64,000 nucleotides of DNA, taken from NCBI RefSeq assembly GCF_042652085.1, contig NZ_JBHSJF010000008.1, positions 310,001 through 374,000 of the forward strand, given 5' to 3'. The notes under the pieces were generated by a model. It was given only the letters and a program-made list of their open reading frames with translations, was not told the origin of the DNA and did not search any database. The stretch is from Flaviflagellibacter deserti (GTDB lineage Bacteria > Pseudomonadota > Alphaproteobacteria > Rhizobiales > Methylopilaceae). A program made the position numbers and the translations under genes. This document shows, piece after piece, positions 8,444-17,197 of this stretch; the stretch's first letter is position 1; every line of letters starts with the position of its first letter.

Positions 8444-9177
8444 AGCGTCTCCTCCTTGCCGGGTTGATCCTGGCCGCCGGCACCACCGCCGCGATGGCGC
8501 AGGTGCCGGACCTGAACTCGCTTATCCCCGCCGGCGAAGGCAGCGCCGCTGGCCGCATCATCCAGCTCGTCGCGATGCTGACCGTGCTGTCGCTCGCGCC
8601 GGGCCTGCTCGTCATGGTGACAAGCTTCACCCGCATCGTCGTCGCGCTGTCGTTCCTGCGCTCGGGCATTGGCCTGCAGAGTACGCCGGCGAACCTGATC
8701 ATGATCAGCCTGGCGCTATTCATGACCTTCTACGTCATGGCGCCGACCTTCGATCGCGCCTGGAAGGATGGCGTGCAGCCGCTGACCCGCAACGAAATCT
8801 CCGAGGAAGAGGCGTTCACGAAGATCACCGACCCGTTCAAGGAGTTCATGCAGGCGCATGTCCGCGACAAGGACCTGAAGCTCCTCGACGACCTCGCGGT
8901 CGAGCACATGCAGCTCAAGAGCGAGAACGGCGAGGTCTCGCTGCGCGTCCTGATCCCGGCCTTCATGATTTCGGAACTCAGGCGCGGCTTCGAGATCGGC
9001 TTCCTGATCGCGCTGCCGTTCCTCGTCATCGACATGATCGTCGCGACGCTCACCATGTCTATGGGCATGATGATGCTGCCGCCGACCGTGCTCTCGCTGC
9101 CGTTCAAGGTGCTGTTCTTCGTCCTGATCGACGGCTGGAACATGCTGGTCGGCGGGCTGGTGCGCTCGTTCTTCTGA
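8440..9177 (+). CDS. fliP: Flagellar export gate protein FliP
   Basis: FliP is a core subunit of the flagellar type III export gate. The 245 residues start at a GTG overlapping fliL. A signal peptide of about 21 residues (ending AMAQ) is typical of FliP. The membrane segments and the family blocks follow (TSFTRIVVALSFLRSGIGLQ, then LIPAFMISELRRGFEIGFLI, then PFKVLFFVLIDGWNMLVGGL). It is the last gene of the first flagellar operon and is followed within 25 bp by a strong terminator. fliQ and fliR are not in the window. Confidence 0.97.
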   Translation: MKRLLLAGLILAAGTTAAMAQVPDLNSLIPAGEGSAAGRIIQLVAMLTVLSLAPGLLVMVTSFTRIVVALSFLRSGIGLQSTPANLIMISLALFMTFYVMAPTFDRAWKDGVQPLTRNEISEEEAFTKITDPFKEFMQAHVRDKDLKLLDDLAVEHMQLKSENGEVSLRVLIPAFMISELRRGFEIGFLIALPFLVIDMIVATLTMSMGMMMLPPTVLSLPFKVLFFVLIDGWNMLVGGLVRSFF

Positions 9178-9200
9178 CGACCCGGACTGCGGTTCGACAA

Positions 9201-9226
9201 GGGAGGCCCATCGAGCCTCCCTTTTT
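9201..9226 (+). terminator. Rho-independent terminator after fliP
   Basis: A perfect 7-bp stem (GGGAGGC / GCCTCCC) with a 7-base loop is followed by TTTTT. It lies 23 bp after the fliP stop and closes the flagellar operon before the convergent minus-strand genes. The remaining 220 or so bases up to 9450 hold no gene I can support. Confidence 0.85.
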
Positions 9227-9449
9227 CGTTTGGCGGTGAGCGACTGTGACGATGTCGAATGCCGAGGCATCCGCGATGTCTAGGCCCGTCCTGGCGACGG
9301 ATGGCGCTGAACTAACCGTGAAGGCCAGGGGAGGTGGCGGAGAAGTCACCCCGGCAGATGCGAGGTGTAGTGGCCGGCGTTATGGGGCCAAGTCGATCGC
9401 CGCTCGCCCTGACGCCTCTGATCGAAGCATCAGGAAGGAGGGCTTCCGT

Positions 9450-10973
9450 TCAGAACGGGGAGCCGTAGCGCTCCGTCATCGCGGCGATCTGCTGATCGTT
9501 GCCGCCGTTCCAGTTGTGATGCATCAGCGAGGATTCTTCCGTTCCCGGCCAGACGACATTGTGCCAGGGACGGCCGACGCGGCGGATCGTGCTGCCGGCG
9601 AGGCGGCCCATCCAGAACAGCCAGATATCGTCCGCATGCGGTGCGAGGCTCATGAACTGCTCTTCGTTAAGCACCTCCGGCGACAGCGATTTCGGCGGGT
9701 AGAGCACGCCGTTGCAGCCGGTCGGGAACAGGTCGAAGCCGTCGCCCTCGTCCGGATAGTCGAACCGCCATTTCAGGTAGGGCAGCAGCTTGCCCTTGTC
9801 GTCGAACTTCATCTGGTTCGCGCGGCGGCAGAGGATTTCCGTCGGCGAACGATAATTACTCACCAGCGGCTCGATCACGTCGCGCGGATAGATCTGGTCG
9901 TCGTCGAGCGTGATGATGAAGCTGTCGGGATATCGCTTCAGCGCCGGAATGATCTTCTTGTAGGAGCGGATGTCCTTGGTCACCTGGATGGACAGGCCGC
10001 TGCGCTGCAGCTCGATCACGCCTTTCGGCAGATGTTCGACGTCCTGCGGCGACACCCAGAGGACGGTTTCGTCGGGCGTCATGCTCTGCTGCAGGATACG
10101 ACGCAGCGTCAGCTCTAGCGTCGGGAAACGCTTCACCCAGGACGTGACCGAGACGACGAGGTGTCCGGGCAGCGTGTGCCTCTGCGAGGGCAGCCTTTCG
10201 AAGATGTAGAAATCCGCGAAGCTCTCGTTCTCTGGATCGCCGGCTGGCGGATAGCGGTTCGGGATGTGCTGAACCAGCTTGAAGTCCGCGTGGTGCTTTT
10301 CGACCCAATCGGTGAACTTGCGGTGCTTCACATGTGCGGCAGGCCAGGAAGCGTTGCGGTTCGACGAATAGACGATGACGTAGCGCTCGGCCGAGTAGAA
10401 CAGCCGGCGCATATATTCGTGGAACACCTCATCCTCGATGAGGTGATAGATGACGTCGAGCGACATCGTGAGATCGGCGCGCTCGTGCTTGTAGTCCTGC
10501 GCGTTCCGGAAGGCCTTTGTCGTGTCGCCGGCCATCGCCGCACGGCACATCTCGATGCTTTTGTCCGCCACGTCGAAGCCGAGATAGATCGGGTATTCCG
10601 CGCGCTTGAGCTGCGCGCCGTCACCGCATCCGAATTCGATCACGGAATTGATGCCGCGTTCCTTGACGAACGCGTTGATGACTTCCGCCTTGAAGGCGGC
10701 GAGCCTGCCGTAGGAACCGGCGCCGGAATTGCCTCCCGTGCGGTAGCGCTGCGACCAGTAGGCGGCGCTGTCGAAGCCCTTGCCCGGTGTTTCGGTGGGG
10801 CGGGGTGAAGCTTCGCGTGGAGGCGGAGGCGTGTGCGGTCCGCGATCGTCGCGAATTTTCGCGTTCAGGTCCGCGGCGACCAGCGCGGCGACGTCACCGT
10901 CGAACCCGCTCGTCTCGATGAAACCACTAGGGCGATCGAATCGGAACAATGTGGATCCTCTGGCTTCAGTCAT
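9450..10973 (-). CDS. Methyltransferase-glycosyltransferase fusion protein
   Basis: A 507-residue two-domain protein, probably cytoplasmic. Residues ~70-270 are a class I SAM methyltransferase with glycine motif VIEFGCGDGAQL and the block DLTMSLDVIYHLIED. Residues ~275-507 look like a GT-A-type glycosyltransferase: opening VVSVTSWVKRFPTLELTLRR, metal-binding motif ITLDDDQIYP and C-terminal HADDIWLFW. A Pro-rich linker lies near residues 45-65. It is the last gene of the minus-strand glycosyl/methyltransferase run between fliP and flagellin, which suggests it modifies the filament glycan. Substrates cannot be read from the sequence; a polysaccharide role is also possible. Confidence 0.85.
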   Translation of the reverse strand: MTEARGSTLFRFDRPSGFIETSGFDGDVAALVAADLNAKIRDDRGPHTPPPPREASPRPTETPGKGFDSAAYWSQRYRTGGNSGAGSYGRLAAFKAEVINAFVKERGINSVIEFGCGDGAQLKRAEYPIYLGFDVADKSIEMCRAAMAGDTTKAFRNAQDYKHERADLTMSLDVIYHLIEDEVFHEYMRRLFYSAERYVIVYSSNRNASWPAAHVKHRKFTDWVEKHHADFKLVQHIPNRYPPAGDPENESFADFYIFERLPSQRHTLPGHLVVSVTSWVKRFPTLELTLRRILQQSMTPDETVLWVSPQDVEHLPKGVIELQRSGLSIQVTKDIRSYKKIIPALKRYPDSFIITLDDDQIYPRDVIEPLVSNYRSPTEILCRRANQMKFDDKGKLLPYLKWRFDYPDEGDGFDLFPTGCNGVLYPPKSLSPEVLNEEQFMSLAPHADDIWLFWMGRLAGSTIRRVGRPWHNVVWPGTEESSLMHHNWNGGNDQQIAAMTERYGSPF

Positions 10974-11003
10974 CTGACGATCTTTCTCTTCGTCGCCGGG
11001 TCG

Positions 11004-11972
11004 TTATTGCGGCGAGCCTTCCGGCCGGCTGACGAACTGGATGCGGCGCAGCAGGTTCTCGACATTGGCCAGGCGGCCTTCGAGCGCGTGGATCTGGCGC
11101 GCGTGCGAGATATAGCGCGAGGCCATCTGCCGCGAGAGCGAGGCCTCGATCACCGAAGGATTGTCGACGGGGACGAAGACGTGGGTGGCCGTGTAGTTGT
11201 GGCTGTCGATCGCGAGGAATCCGAGCCCGCACAGATAGTCGAAAAGCTGATCGAAGCGATTCAGGTCGTCGCATTCGACGCAGATCACGGGGCGGTCGCG
11301 CAGAAGTGTTTCCCTTGCGCCGCGCAGAAGCTCGAGTTCCATGCCCTCGACGTCGATCTTGAGCAGTTTGATCCGCTGATCGAACGGGACGCTGTCGAGC
11401 GGGATGCCCCGCATCTCGCCGCCTGCGTCCGGCCGCAGCGTCAGGGCGCCGAGACCCAGTTGCTGCACGGCGGCGGCGTCCTTCGACGCGAACTGGGCCG
11501 ATGTTTCCGCAAGCGCGAACGGCCATATCTCGACCCGGGAGGCGAGATTGTTCGCGGCTACGTTATGCTGCAGCAATTGAACGGTGAGAGGGCCGGGTTC
11601 AAAGCAGGTGACGCGGCATCCGAGCGCGCCGGCGAAGAACAGGGTGTGATTGCCGATATTGGCGCCCGCATCGACCACGAGATCGCCGGGCTTCAGGTGC
11701 TTGGCGATCGCGTAGAGAAAGCCCGCTTCGTAGAAGCTTCTCGAGTTCTTCACGATCTTGAAGATGTGGTCCTGAGGATCGGTGTGAAAAACATCGAAAT
11801 GCCTGGTGCCGAGCGAAATCCGGGCATGCTCCAACCGAACGTCCGCGCCGAACCGGGAAATCGTCGCCAGCGGGCCGGGCCGATGACCGGCATCGTGCGG
11901 CGTGCCGAAATCGCCCACGCCGGGGGCCGGGTAAGCACGGTCGAACCGGATCGTGGGTACGGCTTCGGTCAT
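11004..11972 (-). CDS. FkbM-family SAM methyltransferase
   Basis: FkbM methyltransferases O-methylate sugars or related small substrates. The 322-residue protein shows the SAM-binding block VVDAGANIGNHTLFFAGALG (about residues 94-113), CFEPGP, and the FkbM signature KLLKIDVEGMELELLRGA. A GGAGGG Shine-Dalgarno precedes the start. The N-terminus (MTEA…RFDR) resembles that of the downstream fusion gene. It lies between two glycosyltransferase genes with gaps of only 30 and 37 bp, so it is probably co-transcribed. A role in methylating a flagellin glycan is inferred from context. Confidence 0.87.
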   Translation of the reverse strand: MTEAVPTIRFDRAYPAPGVGDFGTPHDAGHRPGPLATISRFGADVRLEHARISLGTRHFDVFHTDPQDHIFKIVKNSRSFYEAGFLYAIAKHLKPGDLVVDAGANIGNHTLFFAGALGCRVTCFEPGPLTVQLLQHNVAANNLASRVEIWPFALAETSAQFASKDAAAVQQLGLGALTLRPDAGGEMRGIPLDSVPFDQRIKLLKIDVEGMELELLRGARETLLRDRPVICVECDDLNRFDQLFDYLCGLGFLAIDSHNYTATHVFVPVDNPSVIEASLSRQMASRYISHARQIHALEGRLANVENLLRRIQFVSRPEGSPQ

Positions 11973-12009
11973 CTGGCAAGCCCTCCTGCGAGTGATTGGT
12001 TTGCGCGGA

Positions 12010-13524
12010 CTAGCGTCCGCCGGCGATCATCAGACCGGAACCGCCCAGCGCGTTCGGGCAGAAGCTCAATCCGTTGCTGATCGGCCGCCAGCGTTCTTCC
12101 GCGAGCGCCTCGGTCGCGCGGTCGCGGGCGAGCAGGCAGAGCGCGAAGCCTTCCGGTGACAGGTAATTGGCGACCACCGAGAGCGAGACCAGCGCGCTGG
12201 CCTGCGGAAGGGTCGGCGGCAGATCGATCATCACGAAGTCGAATTTCGTGCCTTCCTCGATGACGCGGATGTCCGGGAACGGACCCGAGAACTCGTCGAA
12301 GATCGCCTGCACCACATTGGTCTCGACGATCTCGACCCTGTCGGCAAGGCCGGATGCCGCGATACGCACGCGAAGTTCCTCGGCCTCCGGCGCGGACGCG
12401 CACAGGCTGGTGATGCGGCCGTCGGTGAGCGAGGAGAGCGCCGCCAGGACGAGGGCGGAGCGGGTCGCGCCGATATGCAGGATACGGGCGTCGGCGCCTC
12501 GGTTCTGGAGAAGGCCGCGCAGGGCCCATGCCTGGATCGGCGTCATCTGACTCTGACCGCCGAACGCCAGTGCGTTCATCAGATGCGGGCATTCGACCAT
12601 CAGCATGCCGCCGGCCAGGTCCTGCCACGTACCGACATGGTTGAGCGCCGACGCAATGGCGATCCGATCGGCCGGAGGCAGGGTCTGGGCCGGACCCGGC
12701 AAAGGCGTCGGAGCGGCAGCCGGAGCCTGGGAAGGAGCTGGAGCAGCGGCTTCAGCCTGAACCTGCTTCAGCAGGGGCAGAGGCGCCCTGGTGAACAGCT
12801 CGCGGAAGTTCTTGGCCTGAACGGTCGAGTTCAGCCCGCTCGACGTCGCATCGAGGTTGTGATGCGAGTTCGGATTGGCGGACGTGTAGCGATAGGCGTT
12901 GACCGGGATGTATTCGTACTCGCGGGTCTGGTCGATCATCGGCATTGCGAGCGCGATATCGCAGGCCGCCTGCAGCCATTCGCCGTCGCGATCCTTGAAG
13001 CAGTGCTCGGGCACGGTGTCGAACAGCGATGCGCGAAAGCTGAAGAAGTGGCTGGTCTTCCAGCCCTGCGGGCGCAGCGGCAGATCGGGATTGAGCGGTC
13101 CGTTGCTGCCAATCAGTCCCTTGTCGGTGATGTAGTTCGTCCAGACGACGTCCTTGCCGTTCCGGTATGCGGTCGACATCTGGTCGAGGATGGTCGTTTC
13201 GACGAGCTGGTCGTCACCGTCCAGCACCGCGACAAATTCGGCAATTCCCGTCAGCGGGCGCAGATGCTCCCAGGCGTTGCGGGCCTTGCCCAGGCGCGTC
13301 TCGTTGCGGATGAACGTGTGCCGCGCCGGAAAGAGGTCGCCCAGCAATTGCTGCGCTACGGCTCCGGTCTTGTCTTCCGAGCAATCATCGATGAACAGGA
13401 CGTGGACGTCCCTCAACGTCTGCCGCGCCAGGCTCGCGAGGGAGTCGGGCACATACTTCTCGCAATTGCGCGCTGTCATGAAGATCAGCGCCTTCGAGAT
13501 GCTGGCGTTTTCGGTCATCGACAT
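12010..13524 (-). CDS. Glycosyltransferase family 2 with C-terminal Rossmann/methyltransferase-like domain
   Basis: From the chosen ATG the protein has 504 residues. The N-terminal domain is a GT2 glycosyltransferase: KALIFMTARNCEKYVPDSLA, then FIDDCSEDKTG, then the metal-binding VLDGDD. A Pro/Ala-rich linker follows. The C-terminal ~210 residues resemble an O-methyltransferase Rossmann fold (ARILHIGATRSALVLAALSS, later FDFVMIDLPPTLPQASALVS). An upstream ATG at 13650 is in frame, but the ATG at 13524 has a GAAGG ribosome binding site 8 bases upstream and begins directly before the GT2 fold. It is the second minus-strand fusion in this block. Confidence 0.85.
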   Translation of the reverse strand: MSMTENASISKALIFMTARNCEKYVPDSLASLARQTLRDVHVLFIDDCSEDKTGAVAQQLLGDLFPARHTFIRNETRLGKARNAWEHLRPLTGIAEFVAVLDGDDQLVETTILDQMSTAYRNGKDVVWTNYITDKGLIGSNGPLNPDLPLRPQGWKTSHFFSFRASLFDTVPEHCFKDRDGEWLQAACDIALAMPMIDQTREYEYIPVNAYRYTSANPNSHHNLDATSSGLNSTVQAKNFRELFTRAPLPLLKQVQAEAAAPAPSQAPAAAPTPLPGPAQTLPPADRIAIASALNHVGTWQDLAGGMLMVECPHLMNALAFGGQSQMTPIQAWALRGLLQNRGADARILHIGATRSALVLAALSSLTDGRITSLCASAPEAEELRVRIAASGLADRVEIVETNVVQAIFDEFSGPFPDIRVIEEGTKFDFVMIDLPPTLPQASALVSLSVVANYLSPEGFALCLLARDRATEALAEERWRPISNGLSFCPNALGGSGLMIAGGR

Positions 13525-13654
13525 TCGGAATGCCTTCGATTGTGGAATGAGGGGCCTTGATGCCCACGCTGCGATGGAGGGTAGTCTTCGAGACTGGCCC
13601 CAACCTTGCGGTGCGCTTGCGGCTCCAGGGCGGTTCGCCCCGGAGCCCAATATG

Positions 13655-15820
13655 TCAGGCGCTCAGGAGGCTCGGTTGTCCGGCTCCGTCCTCGACGGCA
13701 AATGCCGCCGGCGCGCCGCCAGCCTGATGGATCTCCCACATCCGGAGGTAGGCGGCTTCGAGATCGCGCGAATAGCGTCCGATGTCGAAGAGGGGCGCGC
13801 TGAGACGGTTCGCCACCAGGCGTTCACGGAGGCCTGAGAGAAGGTCCGGATCGGTCGCCAGGCGAAGCGCCAGGGTTTCGTACTCCTCGAGCGAATGGGT
13901 TACGAGTTCCGGTAGCCCTATTGCGTGCAGCAGGCTGCCGGCGACGCGGCCGATGAAGGTGTCGCCGGCGCAGGTCAGTACAGGCAAGCCGGCCCAGAGC
14001 GCATCGCTCGCGGTGGTATGGGCGTTGACCGGCAGCGTGTCGAGGAAGAGGTCGGCATGTGCGTGACGGCCGAGATGTTCGGCAATCTGAAGCTTGGGCG
14101 CGAAGACCAGGCGATAGGGATCGACGCCCCGCTTCGCCGCTTCCTGCATCAGATTGTCTTTCACGAGTCTGTTGGCTTCGAGAAGCCAGAGGACCGAGCC
14201 CGGCACGGCTTTCAGGAGCCGCATCCAGATGTCGAAAACCGGCGGCGTGATCTTGTAGGTGTTATTGAACGAGCAGAACACGAAGCCAGATGGCGGCAGG
14301 CCGCACTCCTCGCGTGATGGCGGCGTCGCGATTTCGCGCCGCGTGTCGTTCGGCTGGTACGAGTTCGGAAGGTGAACGATCCGCTCCGCGTAGAACGGCT
14401 GATGGTCGAACGGCGCGATGAACGGATCGGCGACGATGTAGTCGACGAAGTTGCCGCCCATCGTTCCCGGATAGCCGAGATAGTTCACCTGGACCGGAGC
14501 CGGGCGCCACATCAGGATCTGGTTGCGACCGCCGAGCGTGTAGCCCTTGAGATCGATGAGGATGTCGACGCCGTCGGCGTGGATCTGTCGGGCGGCAACG
14601 GCGTCGGGCGTCTCGCGGATGTCGACGAACCGGTCGAAGGCCGAGGTGAGGCGGCGGCGAATATCGCTACCGTCGTCCGGGCTGTACGAATAGCCGATGA
14701 CCTCGAAGCGATCGCGGTCGTGCCGTTCCAGAAGTTCGGCGATCAGGAACGCGGTCGCGTGCTTCTGGTAATCGTTCGAGAGATAGCCGATGCGGATACG
14801 GTCGTTATCACGCGCGCGGGCCGTCGCCGGCGTCCAGAGGCGCGCGGCGCCCTCGGCGCCGAGAGCGTTGGCCCAGCGATTTGCGTAATGCAGCTGCTGC
14901 GCGGGCGTGGAGTCCATCGTCAGCACGATGAACGGAACGAAGTCCTCCTCAGCAGTGAGGAGATCGGCCTCGTCCTCCGCCAGCCCGTCCCAGGAGCAGA
15001 TATGGTGCCGCTGGTGGCAGTAATTGAAGCGGTGGAGCGCGTGGTCCGGCCTCAAGTCGATCAGCTTGCGCGTGATCATCATCGCTTCGGCGAGCATGCC
15101 CCAGCGCTGAAGGATAGCGACCATATTGTGATACGCGGGCGCATAGGAGGGATCGAGGGCGACCGCGCGCTTGAACGCCTCCAGCGCCGGTGCGTCGCGA
15201 CCGAGGCTGGCCAACGCATTTCCGAGATGGAAGTGCAGATGCTTGGAGTTCGGTTCGATCTCGAGCGCACGTTCGTAGGCGAGCGAGGCTTCACCAATGC
15301 GCATGTCCTCGGCGAGTGCGACGCCGAGCCGGGCGAAGCCGCGGGCATTGTTCGGTTCGAGTTCGACGGTGCGCTGGAAAGCCAGAACGGCCTCCCCGGG
15401 CCGCTTTGCATCCATCAGCAGATTGCCGAGATTGGTGAAGGCATCGGCGAGATCGGGCTTCAGCGTGATCGCCTTGCGGCAGGCCGACATCGCCTCGTCG
15501 AGATGCCCGAGCATGCGCAGCACGCCGCCGAGATTGACGAAGGCCTGCGCGTAGTCCGGCTTGACCGCAACGGCGCGACGGAGAAGGGCCGCGGCCTCCT
15601 CAAGATTCCCCTGCGCTCGTGTGAGAACGCCGAGATGGTTCAAACAACCTGGATGATCTGGGTAGGCGGCAAGGATCGAGCGGTATAGCTGCTCGGCTTC
15701 CTCATGCTTGCCGGCGTTCTGCAGCGACGTGGCGTGGACGAACAACACGTTCGGCGCGTTGCGCGCTCCTTGTAGCGGCTGCTCCTGCTTTGCGGCGGCC
15801 CGTCTCTGCTTGCGATTCAT
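13655..15820 (-). CDS. TPR-containing O-GlcNAc transferase, SPINDLY type (GT41)
   Basis: The N-terminal half holds about eight TPR repeats (for example AFTNLGNLLMDAKRPGEAVL). The C-terminal half is a GT41 OGT domain. Family residues are visible: DYQKHATAFL (catalytic-region His), VQVNYLGYPGTMG, FCSFNNTYKITP, and LDTLPVNAHTTASDALWAGL. I place the start at 15820 (MNRKQRRAAAKQ), which has a GGAG ribosome binding site, rather than the longer frame from 15877. 721 residues. It is divergent from flagellin with a 268-bp shared upstream region. The layout recalls Caulobacter FlmG, a TPR glycosyltransferase that modifies flagellin, so flagellin is the likely acceptor. That is inference. Confidence 0.9.
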   Translation of the reverse strand: MNRKQRRAAAKQEQPLQGARNAPNVLFVHATSLQNAGKHEEAEQLYRSILAAYPDHPGCLNHLGVLTRAQGNLEEAAALLRRAVAVKPDYAQAFVNLGGVLRMLGHLDEAMSACRKAITLKPDLADAFTNLGNLLMDAKRPGEAVLAFQRTVELEPNNARGFARLGVALAEDMRIGEASLAYERALEIEPNSKHLHFHLGNALASLGRDAPALEAFKRAVALDPSYAPAYHNMVAILQRWGMLAEAMMITRKLIDLRPDHALHRFNYCHQRHHICSWDGLAEDEADLLTAEEDFVPFIVLTMDSTPAQQLHYANRWANALGAEGAARLWTPATARARDNDRIRIGYLSNDYQKHATAFLIAELLERHDRDRFEVIGYSYSPDDGSDIRRRLTSAFDRFVDIRETPDAVAARQIHADGVDILIDLKGYTLGGRNQILMWRPAPVQVNYLGYPGTMGGNFVDYIVADPFIAPFDHQPFYAERIVHLPNSYQPNDTRREIATPPSREECGLPPSGFVFCSFNNTYKITPPVFDIWMRLLKAVPGSVLWLLEANRLVKDNLMQEAAKRGVDPYRLVFAPKLQIAEHLGRHAHADLFLDTLPVNAHTTASDALWAGLPVLTCAGDTFIGRVAGSLLHAIGLPELVTHSLEEYETLALRLATDPDLLSGLRERLVANRLSAPLFDIGRYSRDLEAAYLRMWEIHQAGGAPAAFAVEDGAGQPSLLSA

Positions 15821-15941
15821 ACCTGTCTCCGAACGTCCATGCACGCACAAGGCGTACGCGGGCATTCTCGACACCAATCTTGTGCAGGGCTGTCCGAAGT
15901 TATTTTCGAGATGTCTACGACTTGCGGCGTCGGATTAAGCT

Positions 15942-15953
15942 TCGCGCAAGCTT
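15942..15953. promoter_or_regulatory. Candidate flagellar regulatory motif upstream of flagellin
   Basis: The 12-mer TCGCGCAAGCTT occurs here, 135 bp before the flagellin ATG, and again at 17198-17209, 60 bp before fliF. A 10/12 match (TCGGGCAAGTTT) lies at 2303-2314, 43 bp before flgB. All three precede flagellar transcription units. It may be a binding site for a flagellar regulator such as Rem. This is unproven: shared 12-mers arise by chance in 64 kb. Confidence 0.35.
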
Positions 15954-16088
15954 CAGCCGGAATAGTGGGTCGCATAGCAGGTTGGATCGCAAACCAAACG
16001 ACGCATCCAAGGGCATGAAGCCGCTCCTGCTATACCGGTGAAAGCCCGGTATGTCCCCGATCAACACTTACACAAGGGACATACGAAA

Positions 16089-17123
16089 ATGGCCAGCCTT
16101 CTGACCAATGCAGCGGCGATGACCGCTCTCCAGACCCTGAACTCGACCAACCGGTCGATGGACACGACCCAGAACCGCATCTCGACGGGCCTGCGCATCG
16201 CGACGGCTTCCGAGGGTGCTGCTTACTGGTCGATCGCGACCACCATGCGTTCCGACAACAAGGCTCTCTCGGCCGTTCAGGACGCTCTCGGCCTCGGCGC
16301 CGCGACGGTGGACGTGCAGTACACGGCTCTCGACGGCACCGTCGACCAGCTCTCCGAGATCAAGAAGCTCCTCACCAGCGCCAAGACCCCGGGTGTCAAC
16401 CGCGGCCAGATCCAGGCCGACATCGACGCCCGCCTCGGCCAGATGGAGAGCATCGCGAGCTCCGCTGTGTTCAACAGCGAGAACTGGCTCTCGGTCGACT
16501 CCAGCGCCACCGGCTACAACGACACCAAGCAGATCGTGGCCTCGTTCACGCGTGTCGGCGACTCGATCACGATCGAGACGATCGACGTCAGCGTTGCCGA
16601 GATCAAGCTCTACGACGGCAGCACGACGGCGACCGCCGTTGGCACGGCTCCGGCCGCGGACGCCACAGGCGCTGCCGCAGGCGTTGTCAAGGTTGGCGGC
16701 GAAGGCCTCTTCGACGCTGAGTATAGCGTCACGGTTGAGAACGCTCCGGTCGGTACTGCTGCGCCGACGTATACTGCCATCACGCTTTCGATCGAAGACC
16801 TCGACATCTCTGAACTGACCGACTCGGCTGCCGACCAGGCGAAGCTGACGGCCTATATCGAGATCGTCGACGCCGCCCTCGGCCAGCTGACGGATGCTGC
16901 TGCGAACCTCGGTGCGGTGAAGAACCGCGTCGATACGCAGAAGGACTTCGTCAAGGCTCTGACGGACGCCGTTACCCGCGGTATCGGTCAGCTTGTCGAC
17001 GCCGACATGAACGCGGAATCGACCCGCCTCCAGGCTCTGCAGGTTCAGCAGCAGCTCGGTATCCAGGCGCTGTCGATCGCGAACTCGAACAGCCAGAACA
17101 TCCTCTCGCTGTTCCGCGGCTAA
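16089..17123 (+). CDS. fliC: Flagellin
   Basis: Flagellin is the filament subunit, exported by the type III system. It has 344 residues. The N-terminal D0/D1 region reads MASLLTNAAAMTALQTLNS, then TQNRISTGLRIATASEGAAY. A variable middle rich in Ser, Thr and Ala lies around residues 150-240. The C-terminal D1/D0 region ends NSNSQNILSLFRG. An in-frame start at 16038 is less likely, because 16089 has AAGGGA upstream and begins at the conserved N-terminus. It is the only flagellin gene in the window, adjacent to the TPR-OGT, and is closed by a strong terminator. The Ser/Thr-rich middle would suit O-glycosylation. Confidence 0.97.
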   Translation: MASLLTNAAAMTALQTLNSTNRSMDTTQNRISTGLRIATASEGAAYWSIATTMRSDNKALSAVQDALGLGAATVDVQYTALDGTVDQLSEIKKLLTSAKTPGVNRGQIQADIDARLGQMESIASSAVFNSENWLSVDSSATGYNDTKQIVASFTRVGDSITIETIDVSVAEIKLYDGSTTATAVGTAPAADATGAAAGVVKVGGEGLFDAEYSVTVENAPVGTAAPTYTAITLSIEDLDISELTDSAADQAKLTAYIEIVDAALGQLTDAAANLGAVKNRVDTQKDFVKALTDAVTRGIGQLVDADMNAESTRLQALQVQQQLGIQALSIANSNSQNILSLFRG

Positions 17124-17153
17124 GCGGCTCCCCCTATCCCCGCCGCTTTACCG

Positions 17154-17183
17154 GCCACGCCCCCACGGGGGCGTGGCTTTTTT
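17154..17183 (+). terminator. Rho-independent terminator after flagellin
   Basis: A perfect 10-bp stem (GCCACGCCCC / GGGGCGTGGC) with a 4-base loop is followed by six T residues, 31 bp after the flagellin stop. It separates the highly expressed filament gene from fliF. Confidence 0.92.
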
Positions 17184-17197
17184 CTTTGGCTCAATGC

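Noticed and set aside
10833..12080. A 415-codon plus-strand frame opposite the FkbM gene
   Set aside because: The FkbM motifs on the minus strand are unambiguous.
14372..15688. A 438-codon plus-strand frame opposite the TPR-OGT gene
   Set aside because: The minus-strand frame shows clear TPR and GT41 motifs; this one does not.
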